A stretch of 64,000 bases of DNA. Origin: Pantoea trifolii (GTDB lineage Bacteria; Pseudomonadota; Gammaproteobacteria; Enterobacterales; Enterobacteriaceae). The DNA is taken from the NCBI RefSeq assembly GCF_024506435.1, contig NZ_JANIET010000001.1:2728001-2792000 (forward strand). Direction: 5' to 3'. The translations under genes were made by a program, and so were the position numbers. Positions 48,172 to 57,931 of the stretch are shown here, piece by piece. Under the pieces are notes generated by a model. The model was not told the DNA's origin. It saw nothing but the letters and a program-made list of their open reading frames with translations, and did not search any database. Every line of letters begins with the position of its first letter. Within the stretch, counting starts at the first letter, position 1.

Positions 48172-49638
48172 TCACTCTTTAAACGTCGGGAATTCCATCT
48201 CGCTGTATTTCACGAAGCGCGAGCCGCGTGTCAGCTTGTAACCCAACCAAATCACCAGGAACAGCGGCAGACCAATATAGGTTGCGGCGACGCCATACCA
48301 ATCAATGCGATCGGCAAGGAACGCCTGATAGTTCTGCCCCAGCGTGATGATCAGACACAGAATAAAGGCGAAGATCGGTCCCAGCGGGAAGAAGCCCGAA
48401 CGGTACGGCAAATCGGCGAGGCTGTGACCCTGCGCGATATAACCGCGACGGAAACGGTAATGGCTGATGGCGATACCCAACCAGGCGATAAAGCCGGTCA
48501 TACCCGAAGTGTTCAGCAGCCACAGGTAAACTTCCTGGTTACCAAATTTCGAGCTCAGGAAGCACAGTCCCGCCACCACGGTGGTGGCAATCAGCGCGTT
48601 ACGCGGCACGCCACCTTTCGACAGTTTGCCGAAAATGCGTGGCGCTTTGCCTTCGCGTGCCAGGTTGAACAGCATGCGCGTTGAGGCGTACATGCCGGAG
48701 TTTCCCGCAGACAGCACCGCCGTCAGAATCACCGCGTTCATCACCGCCGCCGCAGAGAGCAGACCGGCATTCTGGAACACCAGCGTAAACGGGCTGATGG
48801 CGATATCGGTGACGTCGTTATGCAGCAGCTTCGGATCGGTGTACGGCAGAATCAGGCTGATGATCAGAATGGCAAAGATATAGAACAGCAGAATTCGCCA
48901 GAACACCTGACGCACCGCGCGCGGGATGTTCTTCGCCGGATCCTCAGATTCACCGGCCGCGATACCAATCAGTTCGGTGCCCTGGAAGGAGAAGCCGACG
49001 ATCATCGCCACGCCAATCATCGCGGCAAATCCACCGGCAAATGGCGCTTCGCCGACGGTCCAGTTGTGCCAGCCAGCGTTTTCTGCGCCACGCAGAATGC
49101 CGGTGATCATCAGCACGCCCACCACAATAAAGATGATGACGGTGGTCACTTTGATCAGCGAGAACCAGTATTCCGCTTCGCCGAAGCCTTTTACGGAGAT
49201 GTAGTTGAGCAGGAACATTAGGCCGAGGAACAGTGCGCTCCAGATCCAGCCGGGCGTGTCCGGGAACCAGTAGTTCATGACGAGCTGCGAGGCGACGAGG
49301 TCAACGGCGATGGTGACCGCCCAGTTGTACCAATAGTTCCAGCCCAGCGCGAAGCCGAAGCCTTCTTCAACGTATTTCGAACCGTAGGTGGAGAAAGAGC
49401 CAGAAACCGGCATAAATGCCGCGAGTTCGCCGAGGCTGGTCATCAGGAAGTAGACCATCAGGCCAATCAGCGCATAGGAGAGCAGCGCGCCGCCAGGTCC
49501 GGCCTGAGAAATGGTGGCACCCGAGGCGACAAACAGGCCGGTACCGATGGAGCCGCCAATGGCGATCATGGTGAGATGACGCGCTTTTAATTCACGGCGC
49601 AATCCAGGTTGTTGTGTTGTTTTTGAGTCATTATGCAT
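48172..49638 (-). CDS. lysP: LysP, lysine-specific permease
   Basis: A 488-residue APC-family transporter with 12 helices (E. coli LysP 489) and a very close match along its length. The amino-acid permease signature appears as GLRRELKARHLTMIAIGGSIGTGLFVASG (read in parts, residues about 12-40), with the helix-1 unwound motif GGSIGTG. It imports lysine with protons and in E. coli also holds the acid-stress regulator CadC inactive. ArgP drives lysP in E. coli; I did not find a site I could defend here. The neighbour yeiE is conserved. Confidence 0.96.
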   Translation of the reverse strand: MHNDSKTTQQPGLRRELKARHLTMIAIGGSIGTGLFVASGATISQAGPGGALLSYALIGLMVYFLMTSLGELAAFMPVSGSFSTYGSKYVEEGFGFALGWNYWYNWAVTIAVDLVASQLVMNYWFPDTPGWIWSALFLGLMFLLNYISVKGFGEAEYWFSLIKVTTVIIFIVVGVLMITGILRGAENAGWHNWTVGEAPFAGGFAAMIGVAMIVGFSFQGTELIGIAAGESEDPAKNIPRAVRQVFWRILLFYIFAILIISLILPYTDPKLLHNDVTDIAISPFTLVFQNAGLLSAAAVMNAVILTAVLSAGNSGMYASTRMLFNLAREGKAPRIFGKLSKGGVPRNALIATTVVAGLCFLSSKFGNQEVYLWLLNTSGMTGFIAWLGIAISHYRFRRGYIAQGHSLADLPYRSGFFPLGPIFAFILCLIITLGQNYQAFLADRIDWYGVAATYIGLPLFLVIWLGYKLTRGSRFVKYSEMEFPTFKE

Positions 49639-49751
49639 GTGTAAACGCTATGCTGGATAAAAATGAGGCGAGATTGTAGCAGCTAGCCCCAAGCTGTATA
49701 GCATTCACGTCGGGTTATTAGTTACCTTCATGATCGGCCAGGAATTATTAG

Positions 49752-49773
49752 CCGCAGCGTGTTGAGCGCTGCG
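49752..49773 (-). terminator. Hairpin after yeiE
   Basis: CGCAGCG (49753-49759) pairs with CGCTGCG (49767-49773) directly after the yeiE stop on the minus strand; no clear T-run follows. Confidence 0.4.
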
Positions 49774-49774
49774 A

Positions 49775-50641
49775 TTATTCGCGGCAATACGACAGGAAAC
49801 GGCTCAACGCTTTGGAGACATGCTTCTGTCGATGATGGATGCGATACAGCGTACGCGTCAGACGCGGCAGCGGGATCACTACTTCCACCAGCGTGCCGGC
49901 TTCCAGCAGATCTTCAATCACCCGCCGCGACAAACAGCTGATGCCCATGCCGTGACGCACCGCATGTTTAATCGCCTCTGAGTTGCCCAACTCCATGCCG
50001 AGTTGAAACTGTGGCAGATGCGACAGCAGCAGATAATCCACGATCTCGCGCGTACCTGAGCCGCGCTCGCGCAGAATCCACGGCGCGGCGGCGAGTGTTT
50101 CCAGCGTAATCGGCTGCTGCAGGATGGCAGCATCCGGCGCGGCAAAGACCACCAGCTCATCTTCCAGCCACGGCTCGCTGATAATATCCAGCTCGTGACA
50201 TGGACCTTCGATCAAGCCGATGTCGACGCGAAAATCCGCCACCGCATTAATTGCATCCTGACTGTTGCCGACGCTGAGCTCGAGCGGCAGCGCGGGAAAA
50301 TCACGGCGATAGGCGGCAATCATGCCTGGCAGCAGGTAGTTGCCGATGGTGCTGCTAGCGAACAGGCGAATCGCCCCGTTATCTTCTTTAAACAGCTGTT
50401 CGATTTCGCCGGCCTGCTCCATCAAACCCACGGCGCGCGGATAGAGCAAACGTCCATGCTCATTCACCACCAGCCGCTTACCGACGCGGTCAAACAGCTG
50501 CACGCCAAGCTGGTTTTCCAAATCCGCTAACGCGGCGCTCACCGCCGACTGCGACAGCGCCAGCACTTGCGAAGCCTGCGTCGTCGAGCCGCTTTTCAGC
50601 ACTTCGGTAAACACTTCAATCTGCCGCAACGTGATGTGCAT
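49775..50641 (-). CDS. yeiE: YeiE, LysR-family regulator
   Basis: A 288-residue regulator (E. coli YeiE 293). The N-terminal helix-turn-helix reads [38 protein letters not shown] (in parts, residues 4-41), and the effector domain follows with [11 protein letters not shown] and [13 protein letters not shown], typical of CysB/CysL-like members. In enterobacteria YeiE has been tied to sulfite sensing, iron and motility. It is divergent from yeiH, which it probably regulates. Confidence 0.92.
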   Translation of the reverse strand: MHITLRQIEVFTEVLKSGSTTQASQVLALSQSAVSAALADLENQLGVQLFDRVGKRLVVNEHGRLLYPRAVGLMEQAGEIEQLFKEDNGAIRLFASSTIGNYLLPGMIAAYRRDFPALPLELSVGNSQDAINAVADFRVDIGLIEGPCHELDIISEPWLEDELVVFAAPDAAILQQPITLETLAAAPWILRERGSGTREIVDYLLLSHLPQFQLGMELGNSEAIKHAVRHGMGISCLSRRVIEDLLEAGTLVEVVIPLPRLTRTLYRIHHRQKHVSKALSRFLSYCRE

Positions 50642-50744
50642 GTGTTCCTCGCATATTACTTATTCTGGTTAATTATAAATATATTATCAATTTTACTTTT
50701 ATACCAGTGCGGCGCACGCTTGAGGCAGAGATTGAATGTTAGAA

Positions 50745-50768
50745 GGTCGCCATAAATGGCGCCCCTAC
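50745..50768. repeat. Palindromic repeat unit next to the yeiH ribosome site
   Basis: GGTCGCCAT-AA-ATGGCGCCCCTAC is a full unit of the GTAGGG family in reverse. It ends where the yeiH ribosome-binding AGGAG begins (50769), 12 bases before the start codon. Confidence 0.85.
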
Positions 50769-50780
50769 AGGAGAAAAAGT

Positions 50781-51824
50781 ATGGCTGAGCTAAGCGTGAA
50801 TAAAACCCCGTTTCATCTACATCATTGGCTGCCGGGTTTGCTGCTGACTGTCGCGATTGCCGGAATCGCGGCGTGGCTTGGCAATCAGTCGTGGCTGGCC
50901 GGTGCCGGATTCGGTGCGCTGACGTTAGCGATTATTTTGGGCATCGTGCTCGGCAACAGCCTTTATCCGCAGATTGCTGGGGCCTGTGACAGCGGCGTGC
51001 TGCTGGCGAAACAGCGCTTGCTGCGCCTCGGCATCATCTTGTATGGCTTTCGTATTACCGTGCAGCAGATTGCTGATGTCGGTCTGAGCGGCGTATTGAT
51101 TGATGTGATGGTTCTCAGCTCCACTTTCCTGCTGACCTGTTTTATCGGCATTCGTTTGCTGAAGATGGATCGCGAAACCGTGTGGCTAATTGGTGCGGGC
51201 AGCAGCATTTGCGGCGCGGCGGCGGTGCTGGCGAGTGAACCTATCGTTAAAGCTGCACCGTCAAAAGTCGCGGTAGCGGTTGCCACCGTGGTGCTGTTTG
51301 GCACCGTTGGCATCGTGCTGTATCCGCTGTTGTGGTCGCTACTGCCGACTGTCAGTGCAGAACATTTCGGCATCTTCACCGGATCGACGCTGCATGAAGT
51401 GGCACAGGTTGTCGCTGCTGGACATGCGATGGGCGCAGAAACTGAAAATAGTGCGGTGATTGCCAAAATGCTGCGCGTGATGATGTTAGCGCCCTTCTTG
51501 CTGATTCTGGGCAGTTGGCTGAAGCGTCAGCGTCGTCACAGCGCGCAGCAACAAGCGATCAGTTTCCCGTGGTTCGCGCTGCTGTTTATTGTGGTTGCGC
51601 TGTTTAACTCGCTGCATCTGCTGCCTGCTAACGTGGTTGGTGCGCTGAATCAGCTGGCGAATCTGCTGCTGGCGATGGCGATGGCGGCGCTGGGTTTAAC
51701 CACACGTTTCAGCGCCTTAAAGCAGGCCGGTTTAAAACCGCTGCTGCTAGGATTGGTGGTGTTTGGCTGGTTAATTCTCGGTGGCGGCGCACTCAATGTG
51801 CTGGTGCAACATTTCATGGCGTAA
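50781..51824 (+). CDS. yeiH: YeiH, UPF0324-family membrane protein
   Basis: A 347-residue protein with about 10 membrane segments (E. coli YeiH 349). Family motifs are GIVLGNSLYPQ, LLRLGIILYGFRIT, GAGSSICGAAAVLA and FTGSTLHEVAQVVAAG. The family is a putative sulfate or sulfite/anion exporter group; the substrate is not proven. The start at 50781 has AGGAG 7 bases upstream, directly abutting a palindromic repeat unit; 15 upstream in-frame codons are derived from that repeat. It is divergent from its likely regulator yeiE and followed by nfo. Confidence 0.9.
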   Translation: MAELSVNKTPFHLHHWLPGLLLTVAIAGIAAWLGNQSWLAGAGFGALTLAIILGIVLGNSLYPQIAGACDSGVLLAKQRLLRLGIILYGFRITVQQIADVGLSGVLIDVMVLSSTFLLTCFIGIRLLKMDRETVWLIGAGSSICGAAAVLASEPIVKAAPSKVAVAVATVVLFGTVGIVLYPLLWSLLPTVSAEHFGIFTGSTLHEVAQVVAAGHAMGAETENSAVIAKMLRVMMLAPFLLILGSWLKRQRRHSAQQQAISFPWFALLFIVVALFNSLHLLPANVVGALNQLANLLLAMAMAALGLTTRFSALKQAGLKPLLLGLVVFGWLILGGGALNVLVQHFMA

Positions 51825-51880
51825 TCGCATCCGCTATAGTGGGCGTTTTGCAGTAGCAATCGCCCAATCAGGAGAGCGGC

Positions 51881-52726
51881 ATGAAATATATCGGCGCACA
51901 CGTCAGTGCATCAGGCGGCGTGGACCAGGCAGTTATCCGTGCCCACGAACTCGAAGCCACCGCGTTTGCTTTGTTCACCAAAAATCAGCGCCAATGGAAA
52001 GCAGCACCGCTGTCTGGGGAAGTGATCGATGCGTTTAAAACCGCCTGCGATCGTTACAACTTCACCTCTGCGCAGATCCTGCCGCACGATAGCTATCTGA
52101 TTAACCTTGGCCATCCGGTGATGGAAGCCCTGGAGAAATCGCGCGAAGCTTTCCTCGATGAGATGCAACGTGCCGAGCAGCTGGGCTTGACCTTGCTGAA
52201 CTTCCATCCCGGCAGCCATCTTAAGCAAATTGATGAAGAAGCGTGCCTCAAGCGTATCGCCGAATCGATCAACATCGCGCTGGATAAAACCAGCAGCGTG
52301 GTGGCGGTGATCGAAAACACCGCCGGTCAGGGCAGCAACCTCGGTTTCCGCTTCGAACACCTCGCTACCATTATTGAACACGTGGAAGATAAGTCGCGCG
52401 TTGGCGTGTGCATTGATACCTGCCACGCCTTTGCGGGTGGTTACGATCTGCGTACCGAAGAAGCATGCGCTGAGACGTTTAGCGATTTTGAGCGCATCGT
52501 CGGTTTCCAGTATCTGCGCGGGATGCACCTGAATGATGCCAAGAGCACGCTGGGCAGTCGCGTCGACCGCCATCACAGTTTGGGTGAAGGCAATATCGGC
52601 AAAACCGCATTTAGCTGGCTGATGAAGGATAAGCGTTTTGACGGCATTCCAATGATTCTGGAAACCATCAATCCGGATATCTGGAAGGATGAGATTGCGT
52701 GGCTGAAGTCAGAGCAGCAGGGTTAA
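51881..52726 (+). CDS. nfo: Nfo, endonuclease IV
   Basis: A 281-residue AP endonuclease (E. coli 285) with the TIM-barrel fold and trinuclear zinc site. Metal-binding motifs are seen in order: [11 protein letters not shown] (about 66-76), [10 protein letters not shown] (about 105-114), [13 protein letters not shown] (about 142-154), [15 protein letters not shown] (about 174-188) and the C-terminal [22 protein letters not shown] (in parts). It cuts DNA 5' to abasic and oxidised sites. AGGAG precedes the ATG. It shares a bidirectional terminator with fruA. Confidence 0.97.
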   Translation: MKYIGAHVSASGGVDQAVIRAHELEATAFALFTKNQRQWKAAPLSGEVIDAFKTACDRYNFTSAQILPHDSYLINLGHPVMEALEKSREAFLDEMQRAEQLGLTLLNFHPGSHLKQIDEEACLKRIAESINIALDKTSSVVAVIENTAGQGSNLGFRFEHLATIIEHVEDKSRVGVCIDTCHAFAGGYDLRTEEACAETFSDFERIVGFQYLRGMHLNDAKSTLGSRVDRHHSLGEGNIGKTAFSWLMKDKRFDGIPMILETINPDIWKDEIAWLKSEQQG

Positions 52727-52742
52727 TTATCTGATAAAAAAC

Positions 52743-52768
52743 AAAAAGGGAGCCGAAGCTCCCTTTTT
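52743..52768. terminator. Bidirectional terminator between nfo and fruA
   Basis: AAAAAGGGAGC pairs with GCTCCCTTTTT around CGAA, giving T-runs on both strands. Confidence 0.95.
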
Positions 52769-52783
52769 CATGTCTGGCGAAGA

Positions 52784-54481
52784 TTACGCTGCTTTTACCA
52801 GCTCTTCTTCCGGGCGTTTCAGGATGGCGTAGCCAAGGCCTGCCACCGCAGTACCAATCACAATCGCCATCAGATAACCCAACACTGGGGTAATCGCGCC
52901 TGGAATCAGCAGAACGAACAGGCCACCGTGCGGTGCCATCAGTTTCGCGCCAATCGCCATGGAAATCGCACCGGTTACCGCGCCGCCAATGATACAGCAC
53001 GGCAGTACACGCATTGGGTCACGCGCTGCAAACGGAATGGCACCTTCAGAGATGAAGCACAGACCAAGCACCAGCGCCGCTTTACCGCCTTCCTGCTGAC
53101 CTTTGTTGAACTTACGACGCGCAACAATCGTCGCCAGGCCCATCGCCAGCGGTGGCACCATACCGGCTGCCATAATGGCTGCCATCGGTGCGTAGGTTTG
53201 TGAACTGAGCAGACCAACACCAAATGCATAAGCCACTTTGTTCACCGGACCGCCCATGTCGGTACACATCATGCCACCGAGAATCGCGCCCAGCAGCACA
53301 GCGTTCGCCGTACCCATGTTTGCCAGCCAGGTTGTCAGGCCAGTCATGATGCCAGCAACCGGCTTACCAACCACGTAAATCATCAGCAAACCGGTTATCA
53401 AACTCGCTACCAGCGGAATGATCAGAATCGGTTTCAGCGCTTCCATACTCTGCGGCAGTTTTACTTTGCTGCTGAGCATCTTCGCGGCGTAACCGGCAAT
53501 GAAACCGGCGATGATGCCGCCAAGGAAACCGGCGTTAATGCTGGTGGCGATCATGCCGCCAATCAAACCTGGCGTCAGACCCGGACGATCCGCAATCGAG
53601 AAGGCAATAAAACCGGCCAAAACCGGCACCATCAGCGCAAAGGCGCTGCCGCCACCAATCTGCATCAGTGCAGCCGCTAACGTGCCCGGCTCTTTAAATG
53701 CGGTGATACCAAAGGCGAATGACAACGCGATGCTCAAACCACCCGCGACCACCATTGGCAGCATGTAGGACACGCCGGTCAGCAGGTGACGATAGGCACC
53801 GGCTTTCTCTTTGCTGTCGCCCTGTGCGCTGGCCGCCTGATTGCCGCTCGGCTGATAGGTTTTCGCTTCAGCCTGCGCTTTATCCAGCTCCTGCGCGGTT
53901 TTCTTCAGCGCCAGACTGGTTGAGGTGCGGTACATCGGCTTACCGGCAAATTTCGCCAGATCCACATCGATATCCGCCGCGACGATGACCAGATCGGCTG
54001 CCGCCACTTCTTCTGGCGTAATCGCGTTGCCAGCGCCCACAGAACCACGGGTTTCGACTTTCACCCACCAGCCACGCTTAGTCGCTTCGGCCTGAATAGC
54101 TTCGGCAGCCATAAAGGTGTGCGCAACGCCAGTAGGGCAAGCGGTCACCGCCACAATACGTTTCTGACCACCGCTCTGCGCCGCCACTGGCGCGGCAGCG
54201 GTTGCAGCAACAGGCTGCCAGGTTTTGGCACTTGCTTTGGCTTGATTGATTGCCGCCTGCGGATCGCGCAGCGCTTGCTGCACATCCACCAGCGCCAGCG
54301 ATTTACCCGCCAGCTCTGCGTCGTGCGGCGCATCATGACCAGCAACCAGCACCAGTTCCGCTTCGGCGGCATTATCGGTCAGCTTCAGTCCGGCTTGTGC
54401 CGCCGTCGCGCGTAAACGTTCCAGCGCCAGATGTCCTGAAGCCAGTCCCAGTGAAGAATCTTTTATCAGCAGCGTTTTCAT
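52784..54481 (-). CDS. fruA: FruA, PTS fructose-specific EIIB'BC
   Basis: A 565-residue protein (E. coli 563). An inactive B' domain (about 1-85) is followed by the EIIB domain with the phospho-Cys115 in VTACPTGVAHTFM and the EIIC membrane domain (about 230-560) with motifs GGPVNKVAYAFG and GAIPFAARDPMRV. It imports fructose as fructose 1-phosphate, taking phosphate from FruB. It starts 16 bases after the fruK stop and ends at a strong terminator. Fruit-sugar use fits a plant-associated bacterium. Confidence 0.97.
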   Translation of the reverse strand: MKTLLIKDSSLGLASGHLALERLRATAAQAGLKLTDNAAEAELVLVAGHDAPHDAELAGKSLALVDVQQALRDPQAAINQAKASAKTWQPVAATAAAPVAAQSGGQKRIVAVTACPTGVAHTFMAAEAIQAEATKRGWWVKVETRGSVGAGNAITPEEVAAADLVIVAADIDVDLAKFAGKPMYRTSTSLALKKTAQELDKAQAEAKTYQPSGNQAASAQGDSKEKAGAYRHLLTGVSYMLPMVVAGGLSIALSFAFGITAFKEPGTLAAALMQIGGGSAFALMVPVLAGFIAFSIADRPGLTPGLIGGMIATSINAGFLGGIIAGFIAGYAAKMLSSKVKLPQSMEALKPILIIPLVASLITGLLMIYVVGKPVAGIMTGLTTWLANMGTANAVLLGAILGGMMCTDMGGPVNKVAYAFGVGLLSSQTYAPMAAIMAAGMVPPLAMGLATIVARRKFNKGQQEGGKAALVLGLCFISEGAIPFAARDPMRVLPCCIIGGAVTGAISMAIGAKLMAPHGGLFVLLIPGAITPVLGYLMAIVIGTAVAGLGYAILKRPEEELVKAA

Positions 54482-54497
54482 TATCGCTCTCCTGCTG

Positions 54498-55436
54498 TTA
54501 GTTAACGGGTTGTAAGTCGACGCGCGCCATCATCGCGGCCAACTGGGTACGATCTTTAACGCCAACGTTGCTTTGGCTGACGGCCATCGCCGCCACTGCC
54601 GTCGCCAGACGCAGCGTGTGCTCGCTGGATTCACGCATCAGCAAGCCGTAAATCAGGCCGCCGACCATCGAATCGCCGGCACCCACGGTGCTGACCACTT
54701 CGCAAGCGGGCGGTTTGGCGATCCATTCGCCGGAGGCATTCACCCACAGCGCGCCTTCCGCACCGAGAGAAATCACCACGTGCGCAATACCTTGCTCACG
54801 CAGTTCATGTGCAGCACCGATCACGTCCTGCAGCGCAGGCAATTTGCGACCAGCCCAAATCTCCAGCTCGCGGCGATTCGGTTTCACCAGCCACGGCGCG
54901 GCTTTCAGACCGGCAACCAGCGCTTCGCGGCTGCTGTCGAAGATGATGCAAGGGCACAGCGTGCGCAGATCGCTCATCCATTTAGTGAATGCTTCTGGCG
55001 CCACGCCGGCTGGCAAGCTGCCGCTGACGCACACCATGTCGAACTGGCCCAGCCAGGTGAGTGAATCAGCGGTGAAACGCTCCCAATCCTGCGCGGTGAC
55101 CTCAAAGCCAGAGAAATTCAGGTCGGTCACATCACCATCTTTTTCGGTCAGCTTGACGTTGATACGCGTACGGCCCTGCACCACCTGAAAACGGTTAGCA
55201 ATGCCGAGCTCGCTGAACAGCTGCTGAAAGCCGTCCTGATTCTCTTTACCGAGGAAACCGCCGACGGTGACATCGATACCAAGATCTTTCAGCACCTTGG
55301 CAACGTTGATGCCCTTACCCGCCGCGTGCAGGCCGGTGGTTTTCACCAGGTTGACTTCACCGTGCTCAATTTCTGGCGTGTAACCGACCAGATCGTAAGC
55401 CGGGTTTAAGGTAATTGTTGCGACACGACGACTCAT
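54498..55436 (-). CDS. fruK: FruK, 1-phosphofructokinase
   Basis: A 312-residue PfkB-family kinase, the same length as E. coli FruK. It makes fructose 1,6-bisphosphate from fructose 1-phosphate. Signature 1 ([19 protein letters not shown], about residues 33-51) and signature 2 with the catalytic Asp ([13 protein letters not shown], about 241-253) are visible. Its start overlaps the fruB stop (ATGA), so it is translationally coupled. Fructose 1-phosphate, its substrate, is the Cra inducer. Confidence 0.97.
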   Translation of the reverse strand: MSRRVATITLNPAYDLVGYTPEIEHGEVNLVKTTGLHAAGKGINVAKVLKDLGIDVTVGGFLGKENQDGFQQLFSELGIANRFQVVQGRTRINVKLTEKDGDVTDLNFSGFEVTAQDWERFTADSLTWLGQFDMVCVSGSLPAGVAPEAFTKWMSDLRTLCPCIIFDSSREALVAGLKAAPWLVKPNRRELEIWAGRKLPALQDVIGAAHELREQGIAHVVISLGAEGALWVNASGEWIAKPPACEVVSTVGAGDSMVGGLIYGLLMRESSEHTLRLATAVAAMAVSQSNVGVKDRTQLAAMMARVDLQPVN

Positions 55437-56563
55437 GCTGCCCCCTCGCCTAAACCGGCGTTAATGGCTTCTTCAATCGCGTTTAGCGCCTGCTGCGCAT
55501 CATCACCGCTGGCGGTAAAGCGCAGGCGATGGCCTTTTTTCACGCCCAGCGCGACGACTTTCATCAGGCTGCGGCCGTTAGCCGGTTTACCGCTGCCATC
55601 GAGATTGGTCACGGTGATATCGCTGTTGAACTGTTTGATCACGGTAACCAGCGCCGTACCCGGACGCGCATGCAGACCGTGTTCATTGCGGATGGTGAAC
55701 TCAGCGGTCAGCAGCTCGGCAGCTTCATCGACTTCGCTGGTCAGCAGCGCCAGAATCCCGGCTGCATCGGCCTTCAGCAGACGTTCAGCTTTGTTGGTCA
55801 ACAGTAGGTTGCTGAGGTAGCCCAGCACTTCCAGCGGACGCTGATCGTTAGCCGCCACGGTCAGCAACAGCGCGACGTTTTCGCCCTGATGCTGGAATGG
55901 CCTAGCAGCGCGGCTGACTGCCACTGCGCTGCCGAGATTGCCGTTGGCGCTGTCGCTCAGCCAGATGCCCTGACCCAGACTTAGCGGTGCGCGGGAAATC
56001 ACATCAGCAATAAAGGACGCGTCCACCGCGCCAGCAGTCTGCAGACGACCGGCGTTCAGAGCCTGTAAGGTGATTAAATCGCTGGCCGCCACATCAACGG
56101 CAATCAGCGAGGTATCGAATTTGAATTCTGCCGCCTGGTTTTCGCCCATCAGCAGCGCACGTAGATCTTCCGCCGAGGCGGTTTTCAGCTGTTCAGCAAT
56201 GCTGTCGTCGCTTAAGACGTGGGTGAGCTGACGCAGCAACGCGAGGTGTTCATCAGACTTGGCGGCAATACCGATTGCCACATACGCTGTTTGCCCCTCG
56301 CCCCAATCCACGCCATGCGGGAACTGATAAACCTGTACACCGGTTTTCAGTACCAGGTCGCGGGTGTCGGTAGTGCCGTGCGGAATGGCAATCCCGTTAC
56401 CCAGGAAAGTGGTGGTTTGCTGTTCGCGCGCCAGCATGCCGTTAACGTAGCCTTCGGCCACATTGCCCGCAGCGGTCAACGCAGCGGCAACCTGACGAAT
56501 GGCCTCTTCTTTATTCTGTGCGCTAGCACCGGTATGAATGGCCTGAACTTCGAGCTGGAACAT
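55433..56563 (-). CDS. fruB: FruB, PTS fructose-specific EIIA-FPr fusion
   Basis: A 376-residue cytoplasmic diphosphoryl transfer protein, the same length as E. coli FruB. The N-terminal EIIA domain has the phospho-His62 in [11 protein letters not shown] middle region (about 150-275) links to the C-terminal HPr-like domain with its phospho-His in [13 protein letters not shown] (near residue 300) and the Ser-containing [12 protein letters not shown]. It passes phosphate from enzyme I to FruA. It is the first gene of fruBKA and has two Cra operators upstream. Confidence 0.97.
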   Translation of the reverse strand: MFQLEVQAIHTGASAQNKEEAIRQVAAALTAAGNVAEGYVNGMLAREQQTTTFLGNGIAIPHGTTDTRDLVLKTGVQVYQFPHGVDWGEGQTAYVAIGIAAKSDEHLALLRQLTHVLSDDSIAEQLKTASAEDLRALLMGENQAAEFKFDTSLIAVDVAASDLITLQALNAGRLQTAGAVDASFIADVISRAPLSLGQGIWLSDSANGNLGSAVAVSRAARPFQHQGENVALLLTVAANDQRPLEVLGYLSNLLLTNKAERLLKADAAGILALLTSEVDEAAELLTAEFTIRNEHGLHARPGTALVTVIKQFNSDITVTNLDGSGKPANGRSLMKVVALGVKKGHRLRFTASGDDAQQALNAIEEAINAGLGEGAA

Positions 56564-56582
56564 ATCTCTCCTCGCTTGCTGT

Positions 56583-56665
56583 GTTGAATCGTTTCAGCTA
56601 GGTGTTGAAAAAAAATGCTCTGCATCGCGGACTTAGCCGGAATGACAACGCTGAAACGTTTCAGG
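56583..56665 (-). promoter_or_regulatory. Two Cra (FruR) operators upstream of fruBKA
   Basis: Site 1 on the minus strand, GCTGAAACGATTCAA, covers 56583-56598. Site 2, CTGAAACGTTTCAG (56651-56664), is a perfect palindrome. Both match the Cra consensus. Two operators at about 20 and 87 bases before the start match the O1/O2 plan of the E. coli fru operon: repression released by fructose 1-phosphate. Confidence 0.9.
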
Positions 56666-56842
56666 GAATATGGTACAGCCACGTACAGCAGGCAAGAAAA
56701 TGCGCGATCTGAGTAGCAGATTTTTGACGTTCCGCACACTTCATGTTGGATTTAAGATTTTTACGGACAGTCAGGCTGATGCTTTTGCTGTACAGACCAG
56801 CGGCATTAAGCCAAATTCTTCAGCTCTGCGTCAGCAACCGGT

Positions 56843-57100
56843 TCAAGGTGCAGTATCGGCTTCCAGTTTTAACAAAAACGTCATCGCGCTATCACGGCTG
56901 CTGCCGCACATTTCCGCGCTTGGTTGTAAGCCGGCGCAGACCGCAGGACGCAGCGGTGAACCAAAGATTTTGCAGCGCTGCTGCTCATCGAGCTGCACGC
57001 AACGCGTGTTGGCCGGCTTGCCGTGCGGCATGCCAGGAATCGGGGATGAAATTGAGGGGGCTGTGCAACAGGCACCGCACTGGTCACGACAAAACATCAT
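56843..57100 (-). CDS. yeiW: YeiW, small cysteine-rich YkgJ-type protein (UPF0153)
   Basis: An 85-residue protein (E. coli YeiW 84) with the cysteine pattern [10 protein letters not shown] at the N-terminus, then [15 protein letters not shown] and RPAVCAG, plus a last Cys in EMCGSSRD. The pattern suggests a zinc or iron-sulfur site, as in the CxxCxxCC family; the function is not known. A GAGCGC site precedes the ATG. It is transcribed toward fruB and divergent from yeiP. Confidence 0.88.
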   Translation of the reverse strand: MMFCRDQCGACCTAPSISSPIPGMPHGKPANTRCVQLDEQQRCKIFGSPLRPAVCAGLQPSAEMCGSSRDSAMTFLLKLEADTAP

Positions 57101-57249
57101 GCGCTCCTGTAAACAATTCGCCGCGACAATAACAGTCTGAGGCCGCGAATGCCATGCACCGGAAACAATTTTACATTGCCTCGCTTGCCAGTTTTTCGCC
57201 GCACGAGTAACGTGACGCGCATTAACCTCCTGTCAGCGAGAAAACCACC

Positions 57250-57825
57250 ATGCCAAAGGCAAATGAGATCAAAAAAGGGATGGCTGTCACCTGGAACGGC
57301 AAACTGTTGCTGGTGAAAGACATTGATGTACAGAGCCCAAGTGCTCGCGGTGCCGCGACGCTCTACAAAATGCGTTTTACCGATGTTCGCACTGGCCTGA
57401 AAGTGGAAGAGCGCTTTAAAGGCGACGATATTATTGACGCCATTTCACTTAGCCGCCGCGCCGTCACCTTCTCTTATATAGATGGTGATGAGTATGTGTT
57501 TATGGATGATGAAGACTACACGCCGTACAACTTCAAGAAAGATCAAATCGAAGAAGAGCTGCTGTTTATTCCTGAAGGCGGCATTCCCGGCATTCAGGTG
57601 CTGACGATGGACGGCCAGGTATTGGCACTTGAACTGCCTCAAACCGTCGATATGGAAATTGTTGATACCTCACCGGGCATCAAAGGTGCCTCCGCCAGCG
57701 CGCGATCCAAACCCGCTGTCATGAGCACCGGTTTATCCATTCAGGTGCCAGAATATCTGAGCAATGGCGAACGCATCCGTATTCATATTGCAGAACGTCG
57801 TTACATGGGACGCGCTGACGCATAA
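57250..57825 (+). CDS. yeiP: YeiP, elongation factor P-like protein
   Basis: A 191-residue paralogue of EF-P (E. coli YeiP 190) with three beta-barrel domains. The N-terminal KOW-like domain has [19 protein letters not shown], and the modified-loop position of EF-P is replaced by [13 protein letters not shown] with Arg at the tip, as in E. coli YeiP. The two OB domains follow ([15 protein letters not shown] and the C-terminal [17 protein letters not shown]). It likely relieves ribosome stalling at certain motifs. It is not the main EF-P gene. Confidence 0.94.
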   Translation: MPKANEIKKGMAVTWNGKLLLVKDIDVQSPSARGAATLYKMRFTDVRTGLKVEERFKGDDIIDAISLSRRAVTFSYIDGDEYVFMDDEDYTPYNFKKDQIEEELLFIPEGGIPGIQVLTMDGQVLALELPQTVDMEIVDTSPGIKGASASARSKPAVMSTGLSIQVPEYLSNGERIRIHIAERRYMGRADA

Positions 57826-57931
57826 CGTGCTTCCGTCCGGCCGCCGGTGATTGTTATAGTATAACAAGGCCGTGCGCGCCGGATGCCCCTCATCCGCGCG
57901 CGATTTATTCTCTTTTTTTGGGAGCCCTTTT

